Assembly (NCBI GenBank): GCA_028876695.1
Contig: JAGWRH010000056.1
Coordinates: 1-6,259, forward strand
Length of the DNA stretch: 6,259 nucleotides
Direction of reading: 5' to 3'
From: Acidobacteriota bacterium
GTDB taxonomy: Bacteria > Acidobacteriota > Terriglobia > Acidiferrales > UBA7541
Shown: piece after piece, positions 1 through 4,426 of the stretch
Numbering within the stretch: the first letter of the stretch is position 1
Layout: every line of letters starts with the position of its first letter
The notes under the pieces: generated by a model
What the model saw: the letters and a program-made list of their open reading frames with translations, nothing else
The model's database searches: none
What the model was told of the DNA's origin: nothing
Position numbers and translations under genes: made by a program

Positions 1-234
1 TCCTCGGTGGCCCGCGACCTCGTTAGCCATCCAGCTTACTTGCGAATCATCGGGATAGGGCCCGACGCTATCCCATTCATTCTGGCTGAACTCGAAAAGG
101 AAATCGATCATTGGTTCACGGCTCTAAAATCCATTTCCGACGAAGACCCAGTTCCGCCTGCAAGTCGGGGAAATATGCGGGAAATGGCCCAAGCGTGGTT
201 GAAGTGGGGCCGTGCCAAGGGACATGTCTGGTAG
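1..234 (+). CDS. Conserved hypothetical protein, 5'-truncated, partner of the following DUF7689-like gene
   Basis: The reading frame is open from the first base of the window and ends at TAG 232-234, so the gene probably begins upstream. GTG at 7 is the first possible start inside the window but has no visible ribosome site. The visible 75-78 residues are mostly helical, with no signal peptide or membrane segment. They contain HPAYLRIIGIGPDAIPFIL, then ELEKE, DHWFTALKSI, EDPVPPASRG and a C-terminal AWLKWGRAKG. I recall this signature (HPAYxxIIGxG, DHWFxALxxI, EDPVP, AWLxWG) from conserved hypothetical proteins of diverse bacteria, often next to a gene like the one that follows. The 3' end overlaps the next gene by 11 or 23 bases depending on that gene's start, implying translational coupling. 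Function is unknown; a binding partner or immunity-like role is conceivable but unsupported. Confidence 0.7.
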   Translation, partial: SSVARDLVSHPAYLRIIGIGPDAIPFILAELEKEIDHWFTALKSISDEDPVPPASRGNMREMAQAWLKWGRAKGHVW

Positions 235-676
235 TTGGCCCGCTACCGATTTCCCTCAATTGAACGATTCGGACTTCGAAATCACCAGTCCGGCCACGAG
301 GGATTATAACTGTATAGGCTGGGCCGCCGGAGAGATGCGATGGTGGGAACCGGACCCGGATGAGACTTACTTCTGGCCAGAAACAGCCCCGCGAGAATAC
401 TCACTCGCAGCTTATATAGCAGCATACGAGAGCATCGGTTATACGATTTGCGATAATGCTGCCCAAGAGTCCGGCTTCGAAAAGATCGTGCTGTATGAGA
501 GCGACGAAGACTATCCGCCTCACGCTGCAAGACAACTGGCTCCAGAAAAGTGGACTAGCAAGCTCGGCCCCTACGAAGACATCGGGCATACGACTCTGGA
601 ATGCTTGAACGGGGAGCTATACGGACACCCAGCTTACTACCTAAAGCGACCAGTCAGCCACCCGGCTCCTGAATAA
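212..676 (+). CDS. DUF7689-like conserved hypothetical protein with Cys/His motif
   Basis: The protein is 154 residues from GTG 212, or 150 from ATG 224. Neither start has a well-spaced Shine-Dalgarno (AAGG at 217-220 is only 3 nt from the ATG), so the start is unresolved. It has no signal peptide or membrane helix. Conserved-looking blocks in order: SPATRDYNCIGWAAG (residues 26-40), WWEPDP (44-49), YFWP (53-56), GFEKIVLY (88-95), HAARQL (104-109), WTSKLG (114-119), DIGH (123-126) and a terminal YYLKRP. I recognise this as the family NCBI labels DUF7689, from memory. Cys34 in YNC followed by His104 in HAARQ about 70 residues later recalls the Cys-then-His order of papain-like (NlpC/P60, CHAP) folds; that is inference only. 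It overlaps the preceding small gene, so the two are very likely co-translated. Base composition is more AT-rich than the genes to the right (two sampled 60-base lines gave 48-50% G+C). Confidence 0.75.
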   Translation: MPRDMSGSWPATDFPQLNDSDFEITSPATRDYNCIGWAAGEMRWWEPDPDETYFWPETAPREYSLAAYIAAYESIGYTICDNAAQESGFEKIVLYESDEDYPPHAARQLAPEKWTSKLGPYEDIGHTTLECLNGELYGHPAYYLKRPVSHPAPE

Positions 677-734
677 TCTCCTTGATCAAATTGGACGCCA
701 ACTGATTCGGATCGAGCCGCTGCTTTTTCCCCAT
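654..734 (-). pseudogene. Possible 26-residue micro-ORF or remnant of a small DxNQLA-type protein
   Basis: On the minus strand an ATG at 732-734 opens 26 codons reading MGKKQRLDPNQLASNLIKEI plus a short tail to TGA at 654-656. The DPNQLAxxLIKEIIQE block resembles the N-terminus of a small-protein family I recall from soil bacteria (basic start, D-x-NQLA, then an amphipathic helix ending in a TGE or TxE motif). Those proteins normally continue into a GG-KGG-ARA segment, which is absent here because the frame stops. There is no ribosome site, and the stop lies antisense within the last codons of the DUF7689-like gene. It is either a truncated relic or chance similarity. Confidence 0.25.
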
Positions 735-749
735 GTCTGCAGGATGCCA

Positions 750-769
750 CAGCCGGCGGCGCACGGCTG
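750..769 (+). other. Small hairpin downstream of the DUF7689-like gene
   Basis: CAGCCG at 750-755 pairs perfectly with CGGCTG at 764-769 around an 8-nt loop, 73 bases after the stop codon at 676. No T-run follows, so it is not a standard intrinsic terminator. It may reduce 3' decay or be incidental. The rest of 677-810 holds nothing else I can support except the antisense micro-ORF. Confidence 0.2.
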
Positions 770-813
770 AGCCCCAAATTCCAAACCAAAGCACTACCTC
801 GCCGGGGTGGGCG

Positions 814-842
814 TTGCTTTTTCGGGTCGGTTGTGGTAAGTT
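814..842 (+). promoter_or_regulatory. Candidate promoter for the csp leader (TTGCTT-N17-TAAGTT with TGn)
   Basis: TTGCTT (814-819) lies exactly 17 bases before TAAGTT (837-842), and TGG (834-836) supplies an extended -10 element. Each hexamer matches only three of six sigma-70 consensus positions, so the extended -10 carries most of the weight. Transcription would begin near 849 and give a ~74-nt leader ending at the terminator at 886-922, or a ~157-nt 5' UTR if RNA polymerase reads through into the cold-shock gene. No better promoter is visible between the terminator and the start codon. Confidence 0.4.
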
Positions 843-868
843 ATCAGCGCGTTTGTTGCTCTTGTGTT

Positions 869-891
869 CCTTTTGACGAGTCTCGAAAAGG
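869..891 (+). promoter_or_regulatory. Alternative hairpin overlapping the csp leader terminator (candidate antiterminator)
   Basis: CCTTTT (869-874) can pair with AAAAGG (886-891), with an inner CGA/TCG stem (877-879 with 883-885), a GTC loop and a 2-nt bulge at 875-876, for 9 base pairs. Bases 886-891 are also the 5' foot of the terminator stem at 886-919, so the two structures cannot both form fully. The terminator would still keep about nine pairs (892-900 with 905-913) but would lose the base next to the U-run. A T-rich tract at 852-874 precedes and overlaps this hairpin and is the kind of sequence CSD proteins bind. The pairing is directly visible; the regulatory role is inferred. Confidence 0.4.
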
Positions 892-922
892 CTGTTGGGC
901 AACGGCCCAACGGCCTTTTTTT
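886..922 (+). terminator. Strong rho-independent terminator in the leader upstream of csp
   Basis: Bases 886-900 pair with 905-919 to give 15 consecutive pairs (one T-G wobble, 893/912) around the tetraloop AACG (901-904). The core is GTTGGGC/GCCCAAC. A run of seven Ts (916-922) overlaps the 3' foot. It lies 210 bases past the previous stop codon and 83 bases before the csp start, so it may end a short leader RNA or sRNA, or act as an attenuator of the cold-shock gene. Its hairpin and U-run are the best of any terminator in the window. Confidence 0.85.
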
Positions 923-937
923 GTGGCGCGGCAAGGA

Positions 938-955
938 TACTTGGTGTGACAAGTA
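938..955 (+). repeat. Inverted repeat TACTTG-N6-CAAGTA in the csp leader
   Basis: TACTTG (938-943) and CAAGTA (950-955) are perfect 6-base inverted arms separated by GTGTGA. The same half-sites occur with a 1-base spacer over the -35 box at 5540-5552. It could be a DNA operator or an RNA hairpin in the csp leader. Confidence 0.4.
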
Positions 956-961
956 GCTTTC

Positions 962-982
962 GGGGCGGCGAACTGCCGCTCT
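962..982 (+). other. Hairpin just upstream of the csp ribosome binding site
   Basis: GGGGCGGC (962-969) pairs with GCCGCTCT (975-982), including two G-U pairs, around loop GAACT. It ends 10 bases before the AGGAG at 993-997. It leaves the ribosome site exposed in an A/T-rich stretch, so it may stabilise the leader or affect translation with temperature, as in other cold-shock 5' UTRs. Role inferred. Confidence 0.35.
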
Positions 983-1005
983 TTGATTGATTAGGAGCAG
1001 AAGAA

Positions 1006-1212
1006 GTGGCCAGAGAGCAAGGTACAGTGAAGTGGTTCAATGCCGCCAAGGGATACGGTTTCATCCAGCGCCAGTCCGGGGAGGATGTTTTCGTTCACTT
1101 TTCGGCGATTCAAGCGGAAGGATACAAGAGCCTCAACGAGGGCCAGGCGGTGGAGTTTGAAGTAAAGCAGGGCCCCAAGGGTCTGCAAGCCGAGCGAGTG
1201 GTGAGCCTCTAA
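1006..1212 (+). CDS. csp: Cold-shock domain protein (CspA family)
   Basis: A 68-residue single CSD protein, the typical length of bacterial Csp proteins. These small OB-fold proteins bind single-stranded RNA and DNA in the cytoplasm, melt mRNA structure and can act as transcription antiterminators. Visible hallmarks are GTVKWFN (6-12), RNP1 as KGYGFIQR (15-22) and RNP2 as VFVHFSAI (28-35), followed by the usual L-EGQ-VEFEV strand (53 onward) and a GLQAERV end. The basic and aromatic nucleic-acid-binding positions (K9, W10, F11, K15, Y17, F19, F29, H31, F32) are all present, so it should be functional. The start is GTG 1006, fixed by AGGAG at 993-997 with 8-nt spacing. It follows the terminator-bearing leader described separately, which suggests attenuation or autoregulation. 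Paralog identity (A, B, C and so on) cannot be assigned from sequence alone. Confidence 0.95.
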   Translation: MAREQGTVKWFNAAKGYGFIQRQSGEDVFVHFSAIQAEGYKSLNEGQAVEFEVKQGPKGLQAERVVSL

Positions 1213-1247
1213 GCTGTTCTTAGGGACGACCTCAGGCAATTGAAATT

Positions 1248-1276
1248 GGGGGGCGATTCGGCAACGAGCCGCCCCC
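1248..1276 (+). terminator. GC-rich hairpin after csp, possible terminator without T-run
   Basis: A G-run at 1248-1253 can pair with CCCCC at 1272-1276, and CGGC (1259-1262) with GCCG (1268-1271) around loop AACGA, leaving a bulge around 1254-1258. It lies 36 bases after the csp stop. No T-run follows, so it is at best a weak or factor-assisted terminator or an mRNA-stabilising structure. Confidence 0.3.
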
Positions 1277-1429
1277 ACGCATTTGCGGTCGGCACCAACG
1301 GGATGCTGGCAGGGGCGGGACGGTCGCCGCTAGTTGGGGGCGGCGGCGCGGTCACGAGCTGGCAGCTCGCACTTCCGGCCTGCCGATTCCTCGTCTTTGT
1401 GCAAAGCATTCGGAGTCAAGGGAGGCGCC

Positions 1430-1642
1430 ATGCAGGTACTATCCGAGGGCCAGACCATCCGGCACGAACAATACGGTCTTGGCACGGTAACGGAATCCAA
1501 CAACGAACGCACCACCATCGATTTCGATAGCCACGGCCTGAAGAAATTCGTCACGTCGATCTGGACCGCGGAACTGGTGGGCGAGCCGCCCGCCGATCGC
1601 CCCACCCGCAAGCGCGGACGCCGCAAGGCGGTCCGAAAGTAA
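1430..1642 (+). CDS. Small basic protein with SH3/Tudor-like (DUF3553-type) core
   Basis: A 70-residue protein. The start is ATG 1430, chosen because AAGGGAGG (1418-1425) sits 4 bases upstream; the frame is open farther upstream but has no support there. Residues 7-20, GQTIRHEQYGLGTV, followed by alternating hydrophobics (TTIDFDSHGLKKFV, 28-41), match the small beta-barrel seen in DUF3553, CarD-like N-termini and the UvrD/PcrA C-terminal Tudor-like domain (G-x-x-V-x-H-x-x-F/Y-G-x-G-x-V). A Pro/Arg/Lys tail (residues 53-70, RKRGRRK) would suit nucleic-acid binding. I recall similar uncharacterised short proteins in Acidobacteriota. It lies 217 bases after csp with a hairpin between them, so co-transcription is unclear, and it converges on the response regulator gene. 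Role as an RNA-polymerase-, helicase- or nucleic-acid-associated factor is inferred only. Confidence 0.8.
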   Translation: MQVLSEGQTIRHEQYGLGTVTESNNERTTIDFDSHGLKKFVTSIWTAELVGEPPADRPTRKRGRRKAVRK

Positions 1643-1664
1643 CCGGCTGCGTACTGAATCCCGA

Positions 1665-1693
1665 GCGGCGCGAATTGTTGCGGGTCGCGTCGC
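1665..1693. terminator. Shared hairpin between convergent genes, candidate bidirectional terminator
   Basis: GCGGCGCG (1665-1672) pairs with CGCGTCGC (1686-1693) over eight positions with one G-T wobble and a 13-nt loop. It sits in the 60-base gap between the convergent stops at 1642 and 1703. It has no T-run on either side, so it is a weak candidate. Confidence 0.3.
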
Positions 1694-1702
1694 CAGCCCT
1701 CT

Positions 1703-2443
1703 TCAGGCGTCCACCAGCTTTTCCCGAACGGCAAACCGAACCAGATCGCTGAAACTGTGGAACTTTAGCCGCTTCATGATGCGGTTTCGATGGCTCTCTA
1801 CTGTCCGCGGCGAAACGCCCAATTCGGCGGCCGCTTCTTTGTTGCTTCTGCCCGAGGCAATCAGCGTGATCACTTCCACTTCCCGCTCCGTCAGCCGCAT
1901 GCCGTCTTCGGCGGAAGTGGCCGCGCGACGCGGATCGATAAAGTTTCGGGCCACCGAAATGGCCAGCGAAGTGGTAAAGAAGGGCTGATGGCGGCGAATG
2001 CGATCCACGGCGGCGAGCAGTTCGGAATCGGCGTCCGATTTCAGCACGTACCCGAGCGCGCCAAAGCGCAGCACCTCGCGCGCGAATTCGTCCGAAAAGT
2101 GCATGGAGAGAATCAAAAACTCCGTTGACGGCGACTCTTGCTTTCCGGCGACGAGCACGTCGAGGCCGCTGACGTCCGGAAACGTTAAATCGAGGATCAC
2201 CAGATCGGGCTTGTTGGTCTTGATGATCGCGATGGTATCGGCGCCGGTGGCCGCCTGCCATGCGACTTCGATTCCGGGCTGCGATTCCAGCAAATCGCAC
2301 AATCCGCGGCGGACGATGGCATGATCGTCCGCGAGCAGCACTCGGTACGGACGATCGAAACGCTGGGCAGCTTCCGCCGCGATCGCCCGAATGGACGGAT
2401 GATTTTCAAAGCCGTCAGGCGCTGACTTTTGATTGCCGCGCAT
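1703..2443 (-). CDS. NarL/LuxR-family two-component response regulator
   Basis: A 246-residue cytoplasmic DNA-binding regulator that should be phosphorylated by the kinase encoded just upstream. A ~32-residue extension precedes the receiver domain (about 33-152). That domain has the acidic pair D39-D40 in LLADDHAIVRRGL, phosphoacceptor D85 in VILDLTFPDVSG, switch Ser113 in ILSMH and conserved K135 in YVLKSD. The C-terminal LuxR-type HTH (about 183-246) shows LTEREVEVITLIASGRSNKE and the recognition region GVSPRTVESHRNRIMKRL. All receiver catalytic residues are present. ATG 2443 is supported by AGGAGG (plus-strand 2448-2453) 4 bases upstream. The first 29 bases and the ribosome site lie inside the 3' end of the kinase gene, so translation is probably coupled. 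Target genes cannot be read from the sequence. The Thr-Phe-Pro after D85 replaces the commoner Met-Pro, which is not disabling. Confidence 0.95.
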   Translation of the reverse strand: MRGNQKSAPDGFENHPSIRAIAAEAAQRFDRPYRVLLADDHAIVRRGLCDLLESQPGIEVAWQAATGADTIAIIKTNKPDLVILDLTFPDVSGLDVLVAGKQESPSTEFLILSMHFSDEFAREVLRFGALGYVLKSDADSELLAAVDRIRRHQPFFTTSLAISVARNFIDPRRAATSAEDGMRLTEREVEVITLIASGRSNKEAAAELGVSPRTVESHRNRIMKRLKFHSFSDLVRFAVREKLVDA

Positions 2444-4043
2444 CGCTCCTCCTCACTTCGCGTGATTCGTCCGAACCAACGGCTTCGACAGGCAAACTTC
2501 CGCGCGGAACCGGGGCGGACGGAACCGCCGCGCGGACGATCGTTCCTTCGCCGGGCACGCTTTCGATTTCAAACGTTCCACCGAGTTGCTCCAGGCGCTC
2601 GCGCATGCCGGAAATCCCGACGCCTAATTTCGCGCGCGGGTACGATGCCTCCGCGGCGATGGGGAACCCGCAGCCATGGTCGCGAATTTCCACGCGCAAT
2701 TGCGAGGGGTCCTGCGTCACGGTAATTTCCGCCGACGCGCTGCCCGAATATCGATGAACGTTCGTTAGCGCTTCCTGCACCACGCGAAAGACCGCTGTTT
2801 CGATTTCCCGGCTGTAGCGCGGGAAGGCATCGGCAATTTCGACGGCCACAAAGATGCCGCTGCGCTCGGCGAAACCTTTCGCGTACCAGCGCAGCGCTGG
2901 GCGAAGCCCGGCATCGTCCAGCATCGGCGGATGAAGGACGTAAGAGACGGTGCGTACCTCGCGGGCGGCGTCGTCGGCGAGAGTTGCCGCGGATTTCAAG
3001 AGCGACGCCGCCAGATGGGAATTTTCCGCAAGAGCTTGCCGCAATCGGCCGAGCGTCATCTTCAGCGCCGCCAGGCTTTGCCCGGCGGATTCATGCAGCT
3101 CGCGCGCCAGATGACGGCGCTGCTCGTCCTGTTCGGTCATTAGCTGCTGCGAGAGCCGCTGCAGCTGTTGGCGCGACTCGGCGTGCTCGGTCACGTCCTG
3201 GATCACACCGATGGTCCTCTCCACCTCTCCCGCGTCGCCGCGAATGGGCAGGGAATGCGCCAGGTGGACGCGCGTGCGGCCGTCCGGCGTGCAATATCGC
3301 GCCATATATCGAGCCGGTTTGGCGTCGGAAACCGACTGAAGCACGAGCTGCCGAGCGCGCATCCGGTCGCCGGGATGCACCCGGCTCCAATACGCCTCGC
3401 GCGACCATTCCGAGCCGGGTGCAAGTTCGTAAATCTTCAAGAGTTGAGGTGAGAGCTTCACTTGCTCGGTTCTCAAATCCAATTCCCAGCTGCCGAAATT
3501 GGCGATTTCCTCGGCTTGTGCCAGAAGCGCTTCGCGTTCGGCCAGAGCCCTCTGAGCTTCCACTCGGTGTGTCACGTCGCGTGCGATCAGGCACAGGGCT
3601 ATTCGAGAGGCGCCGTTCGGGGTGAAGGGAATCGCGCGTACGGAGAACCACTGCTGCTTGCCGCGGAATTGGAGCGGGACTTTAATTTCCTCGCGGCGAT
3701 TCAGCGCGGCAGTTCGCTGCCCTAGCGCGCGAAGTTCGCGCAGCAACGACGAGCGAATCACCGAATCGGCCGGAGCGCCGATCAGCGATTCCGCAAGCCG
3801 GCGCTTCGCCCGGTTCCGGGACGCCCAAATGGCGGCGATGGTGTCGTCTGAATCCAGCAGTACGGCGCACTCGCCAAACGACTTGATCAGCGCCGCTAAG
3901 GATTGAAATTGCGGTAGCTTCGGTTTGCGGGAGGAGCGTTGAAGCCGCGCCGTCGCGGCCAGTTCCATTTTGGGAATGGCAGGTGCTCTGGTCCTCCGGC
4001 GGTCATTTCGGCCTAGGTTTGTCCCATGGCCCCCTGCGCTCAT
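2415..4043 (-). CDS. PAS-PAS sensor histidine kinase (HisKA_3/NarX-type), soluble
   Basis: A 542-residue kinase, cognate to the downstream NarL-type regulator. Order: basic N-terminus, first PAS (about 48-160), second PAS of PAS_3 type (about 175-287, with FGSWELDL, RVHPGDR, PDGRTRV and GVIQDVTE), a short coiled coil (287-308), HisKA_3 dimerisation domain with phosphoacceptor His317 in RELHESAGQSLAALKM, and a HATPase_c domain: N box EALTNVHRYSG (424-434, Asn428), G1 DHGCGF (455-460), G2 GVGISGMRERL (474-484), then PGEGT (497-501). It has no membrane helices, so it senses a cytoplasmic or diffusible signal; no haem- or flavin-binding residue can be assigned. Y432 replaces the commoner His of the NVxRHS motif. 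ATG 4043 is the longest start but lacks a clear ribosome site; ATG 3968 (Met26) is an alternative that spares both PAS domains. It overlaps the regulator gene by 29 bases, and a good promoter lies about 100 bases upstream. Confidence 0.95.
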   Translation of the reverse strand: MSAGGHGTNLGRNDRRRTRAPAIPKMELAATARLQRSSRKPKLPQFQSLAALIKSFGECAVLLDSDDTIAAIWASRNRAKRRLAESLIGAPADSVIRSSLLRELRALGQRTAALNRREEIKVPLQFRGKQQWFSVRAIPFTPNGASRIALCLIARDVTHRVEAQRALAEREALLAQAEEIANFGSWELDLRTEQVKLSPQLLKIYELAPGSEWSREAYWSRVHPGDRMRARQLVLQSVSDAKPARYMARYCTPDGRTRVHLAHSLPIRGDAGEVERTIGVIQDVTEHAESRQQLQRLSQQLMTEQDEQRRHLARELHESAGQSLAALKMTLGRLRQALAENSHLAASLLKSAATLADDAAREVRTVSYVLHPPMLDDAGLRPALRWYAKGFAERSGIFVAVEIADAFPRYSREIETAVFRVVQEALTNVHRYSGSASAEITVTQDPSQLRVEIRDHGCGFPIAAEASYPRAKLGVGISGMRERLEQLGGTFEIESVPGEGTIVRAAVPSAPVPRGSLPVEAVGSDESREVRRSDARQSKVSA

Positions 4044-4139
4044 GAGTCCAGAGTTACCCTTATGGGTCCGGTACGGCGCAATTCCCTTAGGACCGCAATT
4101 TATGAAACGCCGCGTGTATAAACAAACCAGCGGAGAGGG

Positions 4140-4168
4140 AATTTACTTCGCGCTGCCATGACTGTCAA
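4140..4168 (-). promoter_or_regulatory. Candidate promoter of the kinase-regulator operon (TTGACA-N17-TAAATT)
   Basis: Read on the minus strand, a perfect -35 TTGACA (plus 4163-4168) is followed after exactly 17 bases by TAAATT (plus 4140-4145), four of six matches to the -10 consensus. Transcription would start near 4133, leaving a ~90-base 5' UTR before ATG 4043. This separates kinase expression from lgt, whose stop lies 383 bases upstream of the kinase start. Confidence 0.6.
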
Positions 4169-4176
4169 GGACGTTG

Positions 4177-4193
4177 TGTTTCGCTCTGAAACA
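4177..4193. promoter_or_regulatory. Inverted repeat TGTTTC-N5-GAAACA upstream of the kinase promoter
   Basis: Perfect 6-base arms (4177-4182 and 4188-4193) flank GCTCT. The centre is about 52 bases upstream of the predicted start, just beyond the -35, a usual place for an activator site. A dimeric regulator, possibly the operon's own response regulator, could bind here; this is inferred from position only. Confidence 0.35.
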
Positions 4194-4291
4194 AATACTG
4201 CCGATGAGTTACGCGTTTTCCGTCGAACGAATGCGTAGTGTTCCGAATTGCGCCGCATGCAGCACGGGCCTACGCTACGTTAGCTGGAAGG

Positions 4292-4348
4292 GAAGGTTTC
4301 GGCGCCACGCGTTTCCCGAACGTACACGGATGCGCGTGGCGGACCTTC
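4292..4348 (-). other. 57-nt two-part stem structure downstream of lgt
   Basis: CGCCACGCG (4303-4311) pairs perfectly over nine positions with CGCGTGGCG (4333-4341), and an outer GAAGGT/ACCTTC stem (4292-4297 with 4343-4348) extends it across a 5-by-1 internal loop, giving 15 pairs around a 21-nt loop. In the transcribed orientation it begins 78 bases after the lgt stop codon. No T-run follows, so it may be a factor-dependent terminator, an mRNA 3' stabiliser or part of a small RNA. Confidence 0.4.
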
Positions 4349-4426
4349 TAGCCTGAAAGCCTGACTGCGCCGCCTCGCCGATACGAGTCCCTGGGTCGCT
4401 ACACGATCCGCGACGCAGCTTTCCCG

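Larger units (their letters stand above)
4044..4426. other. Intergenic region between lgt and the kinase operon
   Basis: No convincing gene is seen in these 383 bases on either strand; the short open frames lack ribosome sites and recognisable protein sequence. It holds the kinase promoter (4140-4168), the upstream inverted repeat (4177-4193), the lgt-distal stem structure (4292-4348) and a small ACCC-TTAT-GGGT hairpin at about 4057-4068 within the kinase 5' UTR. I found no tRNA-like cloverleaf. Confidence 0.6.

Noticed and set aside
654..1064. 136-codon minus-strand frame across the csp leader
   Set aside because: It runs antisense through the terminator, the csp ribosome site and the csp start, and has a low-complexity translation. 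Only its last 26 codons look protein-like and are reported separately.
1355..1369. CGAGCT-GGC-AGCTCG small palindrome
   Set aside because: Perfect 6-base arms but only 3-nt loop, no promoter nearby and no T-run; judged incidental.
1334..1429. Upstream extension of the Tudor-like gene to ATG 1334
   Set aside because: The extra 32 residues are compositionally odd and have no ribosome site, whereas ATG 1430 has AAGGGAGG at ideal distance and matches the family N-terminus.
1551..2300. 249-codon minus-strand frame overlapping the response regulator
   Set aside because: It is an Arg/Gly-rich shadow frame of the regulator gene, and part of it would antisense the Tudor-like gene. The regulator frame has complete domain motifs.
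2984..3625. 213-codon plus-strand frame inside the kinase gene
   Set aside because: Antisense shadow with Arg/Ala/Pro-rich translation; the opposite strand encodes both PAS2 and kinase motifs continuously.
4044..4426. tRNA or riboswitch in the lgt-kinase gap
   Set aside because: I looked for an acceptor stem, TTC-R-A arm and known riboswitch cores on both strands and found none.
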